Shown: piece after piece, positions 8,333 to 18,634 of the stretch
How positions within the stretch are numbered: the first letter of the stretch is position 1
How the letters are laid out: each line of letters starts with the position of its first letter
Assembly: GCF_900155945.1 (NCBI RefSeq)
Contig: NZ_FTMN01000008.1
Location: 1-64,000, forward strand
Length of the DNA: 64,000 nt
Source: Marinobacterium stanieri
Lineage (GTDB): Bacteria; Pseudomonadota; Gammaproteobacteria; Pseudomonadales; Balneatricaceae
Direction of reading: 5' to 3'
The notes under the pieces: generated by a model
Database searches by the model: none
Told to the model about the DNA's origin: nothing
Seen by the model: the letters and a program-made list of their open reading frames with translations, nothing else
Position numbers and translations under genes: made by a program

Positions 8333-8659
8333 ATGATTCAGGTTGAAGTAGCGTACGCACTGCCGCATGAACAGAAGATCATTGCGGTACAGGTGGAAGA
8401 GGATTGCACGGCGCGTGATGCCGTGATTCGCTCTGGCATTGCCGAAGTATTTCCTGAAATTGACCCTGACAGCATCCCGATGGGGATTTTTGGCAAGGCG
8501 ATCAAGGATCCGGGCACAACCGTGCTGCGGGAAGGCGACCGTGTGGAGCTTTACCGCCCGCTCATCGCTGATCCCAAAGAAGTACGTGCCAAGCGTGCAG
8601 CCAAAATGAAGGCGCAGAAAGAAGCCGAGCAGAAGGAAAAGTCAGAGAAGGATGCCTGA
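8333..8659 (+). CDS. rnfH: RnfH-family ubiquitin-like protein
   Basis: 108 residues from ATG 8333 with GAGGG 7 bases before it. A TTG at 8321 overlaps the ratA stop but has no good ribosome site. A small beta-grasp protein: VEVAYALPHEQKI at the start, then DSIPMGIFGKAI, and the conserved GDRVELYRPLIADPKEVRAK, followed by a lysine/glutamate-rich tail. Almost always found next to ratA; the function is not firmly known, and the name comes from rnf operons. Converges with bamE 29 bp downstream; no clear terminator lies between them. Confidence 0.93.
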   Translation: MIQVEVAYALPHEQKIIAVQVEEDCTARDAVIRSGIAEVFPEIDPDSIPMGIFGKAIKDPGTTVLREGDRVELYRPLIADPKEVRAKRAAKMKAQKEAEQKEKSEKDA

Positions 8660-8688
8660 CATTCAGGGCCTGGCATCCGTTGTAGCGG

Positions 8689-9027
8689 TTACTGCTGGTC
8701 CTGACCCTGATTGGGCTGGAAATCACCGGTGAGGCGATGCAGCTTGCCGTCCTGGAAGAACAGCGTGAGGCGCTCGCGATAGCGCTGGTCGTCCCCGTCC
8801 TTGATGGTGTAGATGTAATCCCAGCGATTTTCGCTGAAGCTATCATTCACCAAAGGGGTGCCCATGATGTACCGTACCTGCGCAGGGGTCATGCCAGGGC
8901 GGAGCTGGTCCACCATTTCCTGAGTGACGAGGTTACCCTGAGGGATATCAATCTTGTACACGCCGGGGAATTCGGTACAGCCGGTAATAATAACGGCAAG
9001 GATGGCGCTGATAAAAACCTTTTGCAT
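8689..9027 (-). CDS. bamE: Outer-membrane assembly lipoprotein BamE (SmpA/OmlA)
   Basis: 112 residues from ATG 9027 with GGAAG upstream; a TTG 11 codons earlier is rejected. Signal peptide with lipobox IITGC, so the mature protein is acylated at C17. The SmpA/OmlA fold shows [18 protein letters not shown], then the [10 protein letters not shown] strand and a C-terminal [10 protein letters not shown]. BamE is an accessory lipoprotein of the Bam complex that inserts beta-barrel proteins into the outer membrane. It is divergent from fur, the usual pairing in pseudomonads. Confidence 0.96.
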   Translation of the reverse strand: MQKVFISAILAVIITGCTEFPGVYKIDIPQGNLVTQEMVDQLRPGMTPAQVRYIMGTPLVNDSFSENRWDYIYTIKDGDDQRYRERLTLFFQDGKLHRLTGDFQPNQGQDQQ

Positions 9028-9115
9028 CGGACAATGACTTCCGTTTTTCAGCCTAAACAAAGATAATGGAGTCTAACATTGCAAATCCCGAACAGCATAG
9101 TGATTGAGGCCTAAT

Positions 9116-9550
9116 ATGGCACTGGAAAATCAGGAACTGCGGAAGGCCGGATTGAAGGTCACACTGCCGCGGGTAAAAATTTATCAGATACTGGAGCGCG
9201 CCGGAGAGGGCGATCACTTCAGTGCTGAAGATATCTACAAGCTCCTGATGGAGCAGGGTGAGGATGTGGGTTTGGCCACGGTATACCGTGTACTGACTCA
9301 GTTTGAAGCAGCAGGTCTGGTGTCACGTCACCACTTTGATGGCGGTCATTCCGTATTTGAGCTGGCCCGTGAAGAGCACCATGACCATGTCGTGTGTGTG
9401 AAATGCGGCCGTGTCCGCGAGTTTACCGAGCCGCAGGTGTCCGAGATTCTGGACAAGGTAGCCGACGAGCTGGGCTTCAGCATCACCGATCGTACTCTGT
9501 ACCTCTACGGCGTCTGCAAGGGCGGCTGTGAGGAAAGCGGCAAGAAGTAA
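9116..9550 (+). CDS. fur: Ferric uptake regulator Fur
   Basis: 144 residues from ATG 9116 with GAGG 7 bases upstream; the TTG at 9104 is not used. The winged-helix N-terminus includes TLPRVKIYQIL and the recognition helix GLATVYRVLTQFEAAGLV (52-69). Metal sites: H32-33-type residues, the HHDHVVC run (88-94), structural zinc cysteines C94/C97 and C134/C138. Fe2+-Fur represses iron and haem uptake. A Fur box is visible in this window before hemP (55471-55495). The short bamE/fur spacer has GATAATG followed by a poor second half, so autoregulation is possible but unproven. Confidence 0.98.
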   Translation: MALENQELRKAGLKVTLPRVKIYQILERAGEGDHFSAEDIYKLLMEQGEDVGLATVYRVLTQFEAAGLVSRHHFDGGHSVFELAREEHHDHVVCVKCGRVREFTEPQVSEILDKVADELGFSITDRTLYLYGVCKGGCEESGKK

Positions 9551-9575
9551 GTCGCTGAATTCGATACTGTCGGCA

Positions 9576-11243
9576 TCAGGCCGACAGCATCTCCTGCGCG
9601 TGTGTGAGGGTAGTGCGGGTAATATCGACCCCGCCCAGCATGCGCGCCACTTCTTCCACTCGCTGCTTGTCACTCAAGCGACTGACGCGAGTTTGTTTCC
9701 CAGTTGTTTTACCGTTCTTGCTGACGAACAGGTGCTGATCGCCCTGTGCCGCGACCTGTGGCTGGTGGGTCACGCAGAGAATCTGTACGCGTTTGCCCAG
9801 TGCGTGCAGCATGCGGCCAACCACTTCAGCAATGCCGCCACCGATACCGACATCCACTTCGTCGAAGACCAGTGTGGGTGTGCTGCTGCTTTGTGCGGTA
9901 ATGACCTGGATCGCCAGGCTGATACGTGACAGCTCGCCACCGGAGGCAACCTTGGCCAGTGCACGGGCCGGCTGGCCTTCATTGGTGCTGATCAGGAATT
10001 CCACTTCTTCCAGCCCGTTGGCGTTGTAGCGCTCCTCATCCAGCGGGGTCAGGCAGGCTGTAAAGTGTGCAGCAGGCATGCCCAGTGCGTGCAGTTGCTC
10101 ATCGACGCGTGTGCCCAATGTTTCGGCCGCCTGTTGGCGCGCCAGGCTCAGCTCGGCAGCGCTGCCGAGATACTCGTCGCGTGCGTGTACCACCTCGGCT
10201 TCCATTTCGACCAGCGCTTCGTCACTCTGGGTGAGCCCGGCCAGTTCCTGCTGCAATGATTGATGGAAAGCAGGAAGTTCTTCCGGTAGCAGGCGGTGCT
10301 TGCGGGCCACGTCATAGATGGCCGACAGGCGCTCTTCTACTTCCTGTTGGCGCTCGGGATTGATTTCGATGCCGTCGATAAAGTGACGTACCTCGCGGCT
10401 GGCTTCTTCCACCTGAATCAGGGCGCTGTTGAGCATCTCGTCGGCCTGGCGCAGACGTTCATCCTGGGCATCCAACTGTCCCAGAAGTTGCAGGCAGTGG
10501 TGCAGCATGGACAGGCAGTGAGTATCGTCGCCTTCGCTGCTCAGCTGCAGCAGCTGATGGCCGCTGGAAAGCAGACCGTCGGCATTTTCCAGACGCTGCT
10601 GCTCCTGCTCCAGTGCTTCCAGCTCACCGGGCTGCAGGGCCAGCTGGTCCAGCTCTTCAACCTGATAGCTGAGCAGCTGTACGCGGGCGTTGCGCTCTTC
10701 GGATACTTCGGTGAGGGCGCGGAATTCGGAGTGCAGGCGGCGCCATTTGTGAAAGTGGCGGCGAACCTGGTCCGACAGCTCGCCCTGGCCGCCAAAGGCA
10801 TCCAGCAGCACGCGGTGGTGATCCTTTTTCAGCAGGCGCTGGTGCTCGTGCTGGCCGTGTATATCCACCAGAAACTGGCCGAACTCCCGCATCAGGGTGA
10901 GGGGGACGGGCCGGCCGTTGATATAGCTGCGGCTGCGTCCTTCTCGGGTAATGACGCGCCGCATGAGGCATTCGCGCGGATCGCATTCCAGCTCATGTTC
11001 CTGTAGCCAGAGCCGGGCAGAGCCCAGTTCGCGGATATCGAAGCAGGCGGTGAGTTCGGCACGATCGGCGCCCTTGTACAGGCTGTCGCTGTCGGCACGG
11101 TTGCCCAGGCACAGCCCCAGCGCATCCAGCATGATGGACTTGCCGGCACCGGTTTCACCGCTGATCACGGTCATTCCGTTATCCAGTTCCACTTCCAGAG
11201 CATCGACAATCGCGAAGTTGCGGATCGTAATCTGCGTCAGCAT
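9576..11243 (-). CDS. recN: DNA repair protein RecN
   Basis: 555 residues, the normal length for this SMC-like ATPase. Walker A GETGAGKS at 29-36, the ABC signature region SGGELSRISLAIQ, and Walker B/D-loop LVFDEVDVGIGGG near the C-terminus, with long coiled coils between (150-370). RecN is induced strongly by SOS and helps tether DNA ends in double-strand-break repair. Two LexA-like boxes lie directly upstream. It converges with fur, and a CTGTCGGC stem spans its stop codon. Confidence 0.97.
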   Translation of the reverse strand: MLTQITIRNFAIVDALEVELDNGMTVISGETGAGKSIMLDALGLCLGNRADSDSLYKGADRAELTACFDIRELGSARLWLQEHELECDPRECLMRRVITREGRSRSYINGRPVPLTLMREFGQFLVDIHGQHEHQRLLKKDHHRVLLDAFGGQGELSDQVRRHFHKWRRLHSEFRALTEVSEERNARVQLLSYQVEELDQLALQPGELEALEQEQQRLENADGLLSSGHQLLQLSSEGDDTHCLSMLHHCLQLLGQLDAQDERLRQADEMLNSALIQVEEASREVRHFIDGIEINPERQQEVEERLSAIYDVARKHRLLPEELPAFHQSLQQELAGLTQSDEALVEMEAEVVHARDEYLGSAAELSLARQQAAETLGTRVDEQLHALGMPAAHFTACLTPLDEERYNANGLEEVEFLISTNEGQPARALAKVASGGELSRISLAIQVITAQSSSTPTLVFDEVDVGIGGGIAEVVGRMLHALGKRVQILCVTHQPQVAAQGDQHLFVSKNGKTTGKQTRVSRLSDKQRVEEVARMLGGVDITRTTLTHAQEMLSA

Positions 11244-11266
11244 GGCGAATACCTACGGGTTGGTTC

Positions 11267-11301
11267 TAGTGGTTTTATATACAGTGGTTATTTATACAGT
11301 A
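11267..11301 (-). promoter_or_regulatory. Tandem LexA (SOS) boxes upstream of recN
   Basis: On the minus strand two overlapping near-copies occur: CACTGTATATAAAACCACTA (11267-11286) and TACTGTATAAATAACCACTG (11282-11301). Both keep CTGT and the AT-rich centre; the second half (CCAC) departs from ACAG. The first resembles the known E. coli recN box. Lying 24-58 bp before the ATG, they would overlap the recN promoter. Confidence 0.75.
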
Positions 11302-11363
11302 TTTACTGTATAAGTCATTTTTGCCATTGCTGCAATCCTTGAGCGAAAAAATACAGCTGAGCG

Positions 11364-11391
11364 CTTGAAGCCGAACAAAGCAGCCCCATAT
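11364..11391 (+). promoter_or_regulatory. Sigma-32 heat-shock promoter of grpE
   Basis: -35 CTTGAAG (11364-11370), 13-bp spacer, -10 CCCCATAT (11384-11391). This matches the sigma-32 consensus CTTGAAA / CCCCATNT almost exactly and lies about 46 bp before grpE. Confidence 0.85.
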
Positions 11392-11437
11392 AGATGAGCA
11401 ACGAGGTGAAACCCGAGATTTCAGTTGGAGAGACCTG

Positions 11438-12025
11438 ATGGCGAAAGAGCAGCAGAACACCCAAGAGCCCCTGGAAGGGGTTCAGGACGCAGTCGACACT
11501 GCGGTTGAAGCAGGCGCGGCAGAGCCGCAGGCTGCGGATGATACTCAAGCGGATGTGCTGCAGCAGTTGGAAGAGTCCCGTGCCGAAGTTGATGCGCTGC
11601 AAAAGGAACTGGCTGAGCTTCAGCCGCGCGCGCAGGCCGAGATTCAGAACATCCGCCGTCGTGCCGAGCAGGACGTGGAAAAGGCCCACAAGTTTGGCCT
11701 GGAGAAGTTCGCCAACGAACTCCTGCCTGTTGTCGACAGCCTGGAGCGTGCCATCGAGGCGAGCCAGGGCGAAGGCGAGCAGCTGCAAGCGATCCGTGAA
11801 GGGGTCGAAATGACGCTGAACCTGTTCCTGTCCAGCATGGAGAAGTTCAACGTCGAACAGGTGAACCCGGAAGGCCAGCCGTTCAACCCTGAGCACCATC
11901 AGGCGATGTCCATGGTGCCGGCTGAAGGCGTAGCGCCGAACACGGTAGTAACCGTGGTGCAGAAAGGCTACCTGCTGAATGGTCGTCTGATGCGCCCGGC
12001 GATGGTGATGGTCGCAAAAAGCTGA
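11438..12025 (+). CDS. grpE: Nucleotide exchange factor GrpE
   Basis: 195 residues from ATG 11438 with GGAGAG upstream. Acidic disordered N-terminus (to about 45), a long coiled coil (46-110, [21 protein letters not shown]), then the beta-wing with [19 protein letters not shown] and [19 protein letters not shown], the family hallmark. GrpE is a dimer that opens the DnaK nucleotide site and acts as a thermosensor. It is first in a grpE-dnaK-dnaJ(-dapB) cluster behind a sigma-32 promoter. Confidence 0.97.
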   Translation: MAKEQQNTQEPLEGVQDAVDTAVEAGAAEPQAADDTQADVLQQLEESRAEVDALQKELAELQPRAQAEIQNIRRRAEQDVEKAHKFGLEKFANELLPVVDSLERAIEASQGEGEQLQAIREGVEMTLNLFLSSMEKFNVEQVNPEGQPFNPEHHQAMSMVPAEGVAPNTVVTVVQKGYLLNGRLMRPAMVMVAKS

Positions 12026-12032
12026 TCGGGGC

Positions 12033-12060
12033 GTTGAATTTCTTCAACGCGTACCCATAT
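12033..12060 (+). promoter_or_regulatory. Possible second sigma-32 promoter, before dnaK
   Basis: GTTGAAT (12033-12039), 14-bp spacer, CCCATAT (12054-12060), about 70 bp before dnaK. It is weaker than the grpE promoter. The -35 overlaps the inverted repeat CGTTGAA...TTCAACG, which could instead be a processing hairpin. Confidence 0.45.
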
Positions 12061-12128
12061 AAGTAGCAACCAAATTTTTAAGACTTGAATTCTCGCCCCG
12101 AGGGGCGACAGCAATATCGGAGCAGAAC

Positions 12129-14057
12129 ATGGGCAAAATTATCGGTATTGACCTGGGTACTACCAACTCTTGTGTAGCTATCCTGGACGGTGACAAGACC
12201 AAGGTAATCGAAAACGCCGAGGGTGATCGCACCACCCCGTCCATCATCGCGTACACAGATGATGGCGAAACGCTGGTCGGTCAGCCGGCCAAGCGCCAGG
12301 CAGTGACTAACCCGGACAACACTCTGTTCGCGATCAAGCGATTGATCGGCCGTCGTTTTGAAGACAAGGTCGTACAGAAAGACATCAAAATGGTGCCTTA
12401 CAAGATCACTGCGGCCGACAACGGCGACGCTTGGGTCGATGTTAAGGGCCAGAAAATGGCACCGCCGCAGGTGTCTGCTGAAGTGCTGAAGAAGATGAAG
12501 AAAACCGCCGAGGATTACCTAGGCGAGAAAGTGACCGAAGCGGTTATCACCGTACCGGCCTACTTCAACGATTCTCAGCGTCAGGCAACCAAGGACGCAG
12601 GCAAGATCGCCGGTCTTGAAGTGAAGCGTATCATCAACGAGCCGACAGCAGCTGCGCTGGCGTACGGCATGGACAAGTCCAAGGGTGACAAGACTGTTGC
12701 CGTATACGACCTGGGTGGTGGTACCTTCGATATCTCCATCATCGAAATCGCTGATGTAGACGGTGAGCACCAGTTTGAAGTACTGGCGACCAACGGTGAC
12801 ACCTTCCTCGGTGGTGAAGATTTCGACCTGGCTGTCATCAACTACCTGGCGGACGAGTTCAAGAAAGAAAGCGGCATCGACCTGCACAACGATCCGCTGG
12901 CGCTGCAGCGTCTGAAAGAAGCGGGTGAGAAAGCGAAAGTCGAGCTGTCTTCCGCTCAGGCTACTGACGTGAACCTGCCGTACATCACGGCTGATGCGAC
13001 CGGTCCGAAGCACCTGAACGTGAAGCTGACCCGCTCCAAGTTGGAATCTCTGGTAGAAGAGCTGGTAATTCGCTCCATCGAACCGTGCCGCATCGCGATC
13101 CAGGACTCCGGTGTATCCGCGTCCGAGATCGATGAAGTGATCCTGGTGGGTGGTCAGACCCGTATGCCGCTGGTACAGCAGAAAGTTGCTGACTTCTTCG
13201 GCAAGGAACCGCGTAAAGACGTAAACCCGGATGAGGCCGTTGCTATCGGTGCCGCTATCCAGGGTGCGGTTCTGTCCGGTGATGTTAAAGACGTACTGCT
13301 GCTGGACGTAACCCCGCTGACGCTGGGTATCGAAACCATGGGTGGCGTTGCGACACCGCTGATCGAAAAGAACACCACGATTCCGACCAAGAAGTCTCAG
13401 GTGTTCTCGACCGCTGATGACAACCAGACTGCGGTAACCATTCACGTGGTTCAGGGTGAGCGTAAGCAGGCGTCTTCCAACAAGTCTCTGGGTCGTTTCG
13501 ACCTGGCTGACATTCCGCCGGCACCGCGCGGCATGCCGCAGATCGAAGTCACCTTTGACATCGATGCCAACGGTATCCTGAACGTGTCTGCGAAAGACAA
13601 GGCCACTGGCAAAGAGCAGTCCATCGTAATCAAGGCCTCTTCCGGTCTGAACGATGACGAGATCGACCAGATGGTTCGCGATGCCGAAGCGCACGCCGAA
13701 GAAGACAAGAAGTTCGAGGAACTGACCGCTGCCCGTAACCAGGGTGACGCGATGATCCACACTGCTCAGAAAACTCTGAAGGATGCCGGTGACAAGGCAA
13801 CCGACGAAGAGAAAGAGAAGATCGAAGCAGCGAGCAAAGAGCTGGAAGAAGCGCTGAAGGGCACCGACAAGGATGCCATCGAAAGCAAGACCGAAGCTCT
13901 GACTGAAGCACTGTCTGCAGTGGCCCAGAAAATGTACGCCGAAGCAGCCCAGGCTGAAGAAGCGGCTGGCGGTGCTAACGCTGACGCCGGTGCCAAGGAC
14001 GCAGCAGACGACGTTGTCGATGCCGAGTTCGAAGAAGTGAAGGACGACAAGAAGTAA
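12129..14057 (+). CDS. dnaK: Chaperone Hsp70, DnaK
   Basis: 642 residues. The ATPase domain has [13 protein letters not shown] (phosphate 1), [13 protein letters not shown] (phosphate 2) and [12 protein letters not shown] (adenosine). The substrate domain contains [18 protein letters not shown] and [17 protein letters not shown]. The helical lid ends in the acidic [14 protein letters not shown] motif used for J-protein and partner contacts. It folds and rescues client proteins in ATP cycles driven by DnaJ and GrpE. 103 bp after grpE; a GC-rich hairpin separates it from dnaJ. Confidence 0.99.
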   Translation: MGKIIGIDLGTTNSCVAILDGDKTKVIENAEGDRTTPSIIAYTDDGETLVGQPAKRQAVTNPDNTLFAIKRLIGRRFEDKVVQKDIKMVPYKITAADNGDAWVDVKGQKMAPPQVSAEVLKKMKKTAEDYLGEKVTEAVITVPAYFNDSQRQATKDAGKIAGLEVKRIINEPTAAALAYGMDKSKGDKTVAVYDLGGGTFDISIIEIADVDGEHQFEVLATNGDTFLGGEDFDLAVINYLADEFKKESGIDLHNDPLALQRLKEAGEKAKVELSSAQATDVNLPYITADATGPKHLNVKLTRSKLESLVEELVIRSIEPCRIAIQDSGVSASEIDEVILVGGQTRMPLVQQKVADFFGKEPRKDVNPDEAVAIGAAIQGAVLSGDVKDVLLLDVTPLTLGIETMGGVATPLIEKNTTIPTKKSQVFSTADDNQTAVTIHVVQGERKQASSNKSLGRFDLADIPPAPRGMPQIEVTFDIDANGILNVSAKDKATGKEQSIVIKASSGLNDDEIDQMVRDAEAHAEEDKKFEELTAARNQGDAMIHTAQKTLKDAGDKATDEEKEKIEAASKELEEALKGTDKDAIESKTEALTEALSAVAQKMYAEAAQAEEAAGGANADAGAKDAADDVVDAEFEEVKDDKK

Positions 14058-14085
14058 GCTTCGCGGTTGTCGATCCTTGCAGTGT

Positions 14086-14113
14086 GACAGCGCGGGCCCC
14101 GGCCCGCGTTGTC
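14086..14113. other. Strong intercistronic hairpin between dnaK and dnaJ
   Basis: GACA + CGCGGGCC (14086-14098) pairs with GGCCCGCG + TGTC (14101-14113), about 13 pairs with one G-U. No T tract follows, so it is more likely an mRNA stabiliser or partial attenuator that sets the DnaK:DnaJ ratio than a full terminator. Confidence 0.6.
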
Positions 14114-14159
14114 ATGTCCGGCTCAAGTGAGCCAAACCCTGACGAGTCAGATTCGGATC

Positions 14160-16158
<1,999 letters not shown>

Positions 16159-16184
16159 ATCCCAACCTTGTTGTTGTTCCCTCT

Positions 16185-16212
16185 GCCCGCCTCTGTGCGG
16201 GCTCTTTTATTT
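16185..16212 (+). terminator. Rho-independent terminator after dapB
   Basis: GCCCGC, 6-base loop, GCGGGC, then TCTTTTATTT. It closes the heat-shock/dapB cluster. Confidence 0.8.
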
Positions 16213-16231
16213 GTGCGCTGCGGCAATGTTT

Positions 16232-16259
16232 TTGTCACTTCCTGCCGGCAAAGTATAAA
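16232..16259 (+). promoter_or_regulatory. Sigma-70 promoter for the CutA/NIF3-like gene and V-ATPase operon
   Basis: -35 TTGTCA (16232-16237), 16-bp spacer, -10 TATAAA (16254-16259), 65 bp before the next start. It lies just after the dapB terminator, so it probably drives the whole 16325-24069 unit. Confidence 0.6.
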
Positions 16260-16324
16260 TAGGCTTGCTGCTCCCCTGTCTTCACGGCTATGGTTATTGC
16301 GTTTCGGTAACGTATGGAGGCGGA

Positions 16325-16636
16325 ATGTACAAGCTGTGTTTCTTCGTACCTGAGCCCGATGCCGAACCCGTCAAATCAGCTTTGTTTGAGGCGGGTGTGG
16401 GTAAAATCGGCGATTATGACCAATGCTGCTGGCAAACCCTGGGGACAGGTCAATTCCGCCCGCTGGAGGGTGCCAACCCGCATTTGGGGCAGCATAACCG
16501 TCTTGAACACGTGGCTGAACTGAAAGTGGAGATGGTGTGCCGTGATGACCTGATTCGGCTGGCCGTTGCCACCTTGAAACAGGCGCACCCCTACGAGGAA
16601 GTCGCTTACGAAGTCTATAAGCTGGCCGATTTCTAG
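16325..16636 (+). CDS. Small CutA/NIF3-like (YqfO-type) domain protein
   Basis: 103 residues from ATG 16325 (GGAGGCGGA upstream); 20 earlier in-frame codons have no ribosome site. It looks like the ferredoxin-like domain inserted in YqfO/NIF3 proteins: YKLCFFVPEPDAEPVKSALFEAGVGKIGDYDQCCW, then HVAELKVEMVC and LKQAHPYEEVAYEVYKL (the HPYEE motif is typical). Stand-alone copies are widespread and of unknown function; CutA-like metal or ligand binding is a guess. It is 27 bp upstream of V-ATPase subunit B with no terminator between, so probably the first gene of that operon. Confidence 0.78.
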   Translation: MYKLCFFVPEPDAEPVKSALFEAGVGKIGDYDQCCWQTLGTGQFRPLEGANPHLGQHNRLEHVAELKVEMVCRDDLIRLAVATLKQAHPYEEVAYEVYKLADF

Positions 16637-16663
16637 GCGAGCTGGCAGCAAAGGGAGGTCGCT

Positions 16664-18022
16664 GTGACACAGCTACTGGTGCGTTACTCTCGAATTCTCG
16701 AAATCGTCGGCGATATTGTGCGGGTGCACGTACCCTCACCGGCGGAAGGCGATGTCAGTGCCATTGGCTTTGGCGATCTGGCGCTGATCGAAAATATCCT
16801 CGACCCGGATCAGCCGCCCTATATGGCGCAGGTGATCCAGCTGGACGACGACAGCGTGTCGCTGCAGGTGTTCTCCGGCACCAAGGGGCTGTCCACCAAG
16901 GCCGGCGTGCGTTTTCTGGGACACCCCATGCAGGTGACCTTCTCTCCCAATATTCTGGGCCGTGCCTTCTCCGGTTCCGGTCGCCCCATTGATGGCGGGC
17001 CGGCGCTTAGCGAAGAAGCGCGTATCGATATCGACGGTCCCACGGTGAATCCGGTGCGCCGTATTCTGGCATCGCGCATGATTCGCACCAACGTGCCCAT
17101 GATCGATGTGTTCAACTCTCTGGTCGAAAGCCAGAAAATCCCCATTTTCTCCGTGGCCGGCGAGCCCTATAACCGCCTGCTGGCCCAGATCGGTGCCAAT
17201 GCTGACGCCGATGTGGTGGTGTTTGGTGGTATCGGTTTGATCTTTGATGATTACCACTTCTTCCGCCGTGCCTTTGAAGAGGCCGGCGTCAGTGCCCGTA
17301 CCGTGACCTTCGCTCACCTGGGTTCAGACCCGGTGGTAGAAGGCCTGCTGGTGCCGGATATGGCGCTGGCGGTGGCAGAACGCTTTGCGGTAGAGGAGGG
17401 CAAGCGTGTCCTGGTGCTGCTCACCGATATGACCGCCTATGCCGACGCGCTCAAGGAAGTGGGTATCTCCATGGAGCACGTGCCGTCCAACCGTGGCTAT
17501 ATCGGCGATCTTTACTCCCAGCTGGCACGCCGCTACGAGAAGGCCTGTGATTACAAGGGCGCCGGTTCGGTGACCATCCTTTCCGTGACGACCATGCCGG
17601 GTGATGACGTCACCCACCCGGTGCCGGATAACACGGGCTATATCACCGAGGGTCAGTTCTACCTGCATAACGGTGTGCTGGACCCCTTCGGTTCCCTGTC
17701 GCGGCTTAAACAGCATGTGATCGGCAAGGTAACGCGCGAGGATCATGGCCAGATCATGAATACCATGGTCAGGTTCTATGCCGAAGCACGGGATGCCCAG
17801 CAGAAACAGGCCATGTCCTTTGATCTGACCGAATATGACGAGCGTCTGCTGCAGTTCGGCGCACTCTTCCGCGATCGCTTTATGGATATTGGCGTGTCAC
17901 TGCCGTTGGAGGAGGCGCTGGATCTGTGCTGGCAGACGCTCTCTGAATGCTTCCAGCCGGAAGAGCTGTTGATGAAACAGCAGCTTGTGGATAAATACTT
18001 CCCTCAGCGTCAGGCCGGGTGA
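16664..18022 (+). CDS. atpB: V-type ATP synthase/ATPase subunit B
   Basis: 452 residues from GTG 16664 with GGGAGG upstream. This is the regulatory, non-catalytic hexamer subunit: it has the A/B fold (LGRAFSGSGRPIDGGP; NPVRRILASRMIRTNVPMIDVFNSLVE) but, in place of a Walker A loop, IFSVAGEPYNRLLAQIG. VLLTDMTAYADALKEV and PSNRGYIGDLYSQLARRYEKA are conserved family stretches. First ATPase gene of this operon; in most bacterial V-type operons B follows A, but here A is last (22249). Confidence 0.96.
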   Translation: MTQLLVRYSRILEIVGDIVRVHVPSPAEGDVSAIGFGDLALIENILDPDQPPYMAQVIQLDDDSVSLQVFSGTKGLSTKAGVRFLGHPMQVTFSPNILGRAFSGSGRPIDGGPALSEEARIDIDGPTVNPVRRILASRMIRTNVPMIDVFNSLVESQKIPIFSVAGEPYNRLLAQIGANADADVVVFGGIGLIFDDYHFFRRAFEEAGVSARTVTFAHLGSDPVVEGLLVPDMALAVAERFAVEEGKRVLVLLTDMTAYADALKEVGISMEHVPSNRGYIGDLYSQLARRYEKACDYKGAGSVTILSVTTMPGDDVTHPVPDNTGYITEGQFYLHNGVLDPFGSLSRLKQHVIGKVTREDHGQIMNTMVRFYAEARDAQQKQAMSFDLTEYDERLLQFGALFRDRFMDIGVSLPLEEALDLCWQTLSECFQPEELLMKQQLVDKYFPQRQAG

Positions 18023-18028
18023 TTCACC

Positions 18029-18634
18029 ATGGCGAAGCTGGCGCTGAACAAAAGCACGCTCAACCATGAGCAGCAGCGGCTGAAATCCTTCCGCCAGTTT
18101 GTGCCGGCACTGGATCTCAAGCGCAAACAGATCCTGGCGGCGCGGTTGAAGGCAAAGCATCGCCTGGCTGACGTGCAGCAGCAGATTCTGGATATCGAAG
18201 CACAGGTTCGGGTGCAGCTGCCCATGCTGGCCGGTACCACGCTGGCGCTGGGTGATCTGGTGAAGCTCAAGGGTGTTGAGCAACGCACCGAAAATCTGGT
18301 CGGTATCGAGCTGCCGGTGATTGATCACATCGAAATTGACCGTGCCGAATATTCCCGTCTGGCATTGCCGCAGTGGGTGGATGTGCTGGTGGAACACCTG
18401 GCAAGCGTGATGGCACTGAAGCTGGAATTGCGTAACCAGGAGGTACGTCTGCAGCGCCTGGAAGCAGGGCTGCAGAAAACCACCCAGCGCCTCAACCTGT
18501 TCGATAAGGTGTTGATTCCGCAAACAGAGCGCAATATACGACGTATTCGTATTGCCCTCTCGGATGCCGAACGGGCCGGGGTTGTACGCGCCAAGATTGC
18601 CAAGAGCAAGCGCGCAAGGATGGCCGTCCAATGA
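18029..18634 (+). CDS. atpD: V-type ATP synthase/ATPase subunit D (central stalk)
   Basis: 201 residues from ATG 18029, 6 bp after subunit B. Long antiparallel coiled coil at both ends: LNKSTLNHEQQRLKSFRQFVPALDLKRKQIL at the start and RLNLFDKVLIPQTERNIRRIRIALSDAERAG near the end, the latter a family signature. Subunit D is the shaft that turns inside the A3B3 ring. The stop overlaps the start of subunit I (ATGA). Confidence 0.95.
   Translation: MAKLALNKSTLNHEQQRLKSFRQFVPALDLKRKQILAARLKAKHRLADVQQQILDIEAQVRVQLPMLAGTTLALGDLVKLKGVEQRTENLVGIELPVIDHIEIDRAEYSRLALPQWVDVLVEHLASVMALKLELRNQEVRLQRLEAGLQKTTQRLNLFDKVLIPQTERNIRRIRIALSDAERAGVVRAKIAKSKRARMAVQ

Noticed and set aside
9560-9590. Terminator between fur and recN
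   Set aside because: A CTGTCGGC hairpin exists at the recN stop but has no T tract on either strand, so it was not listed as a terminator.
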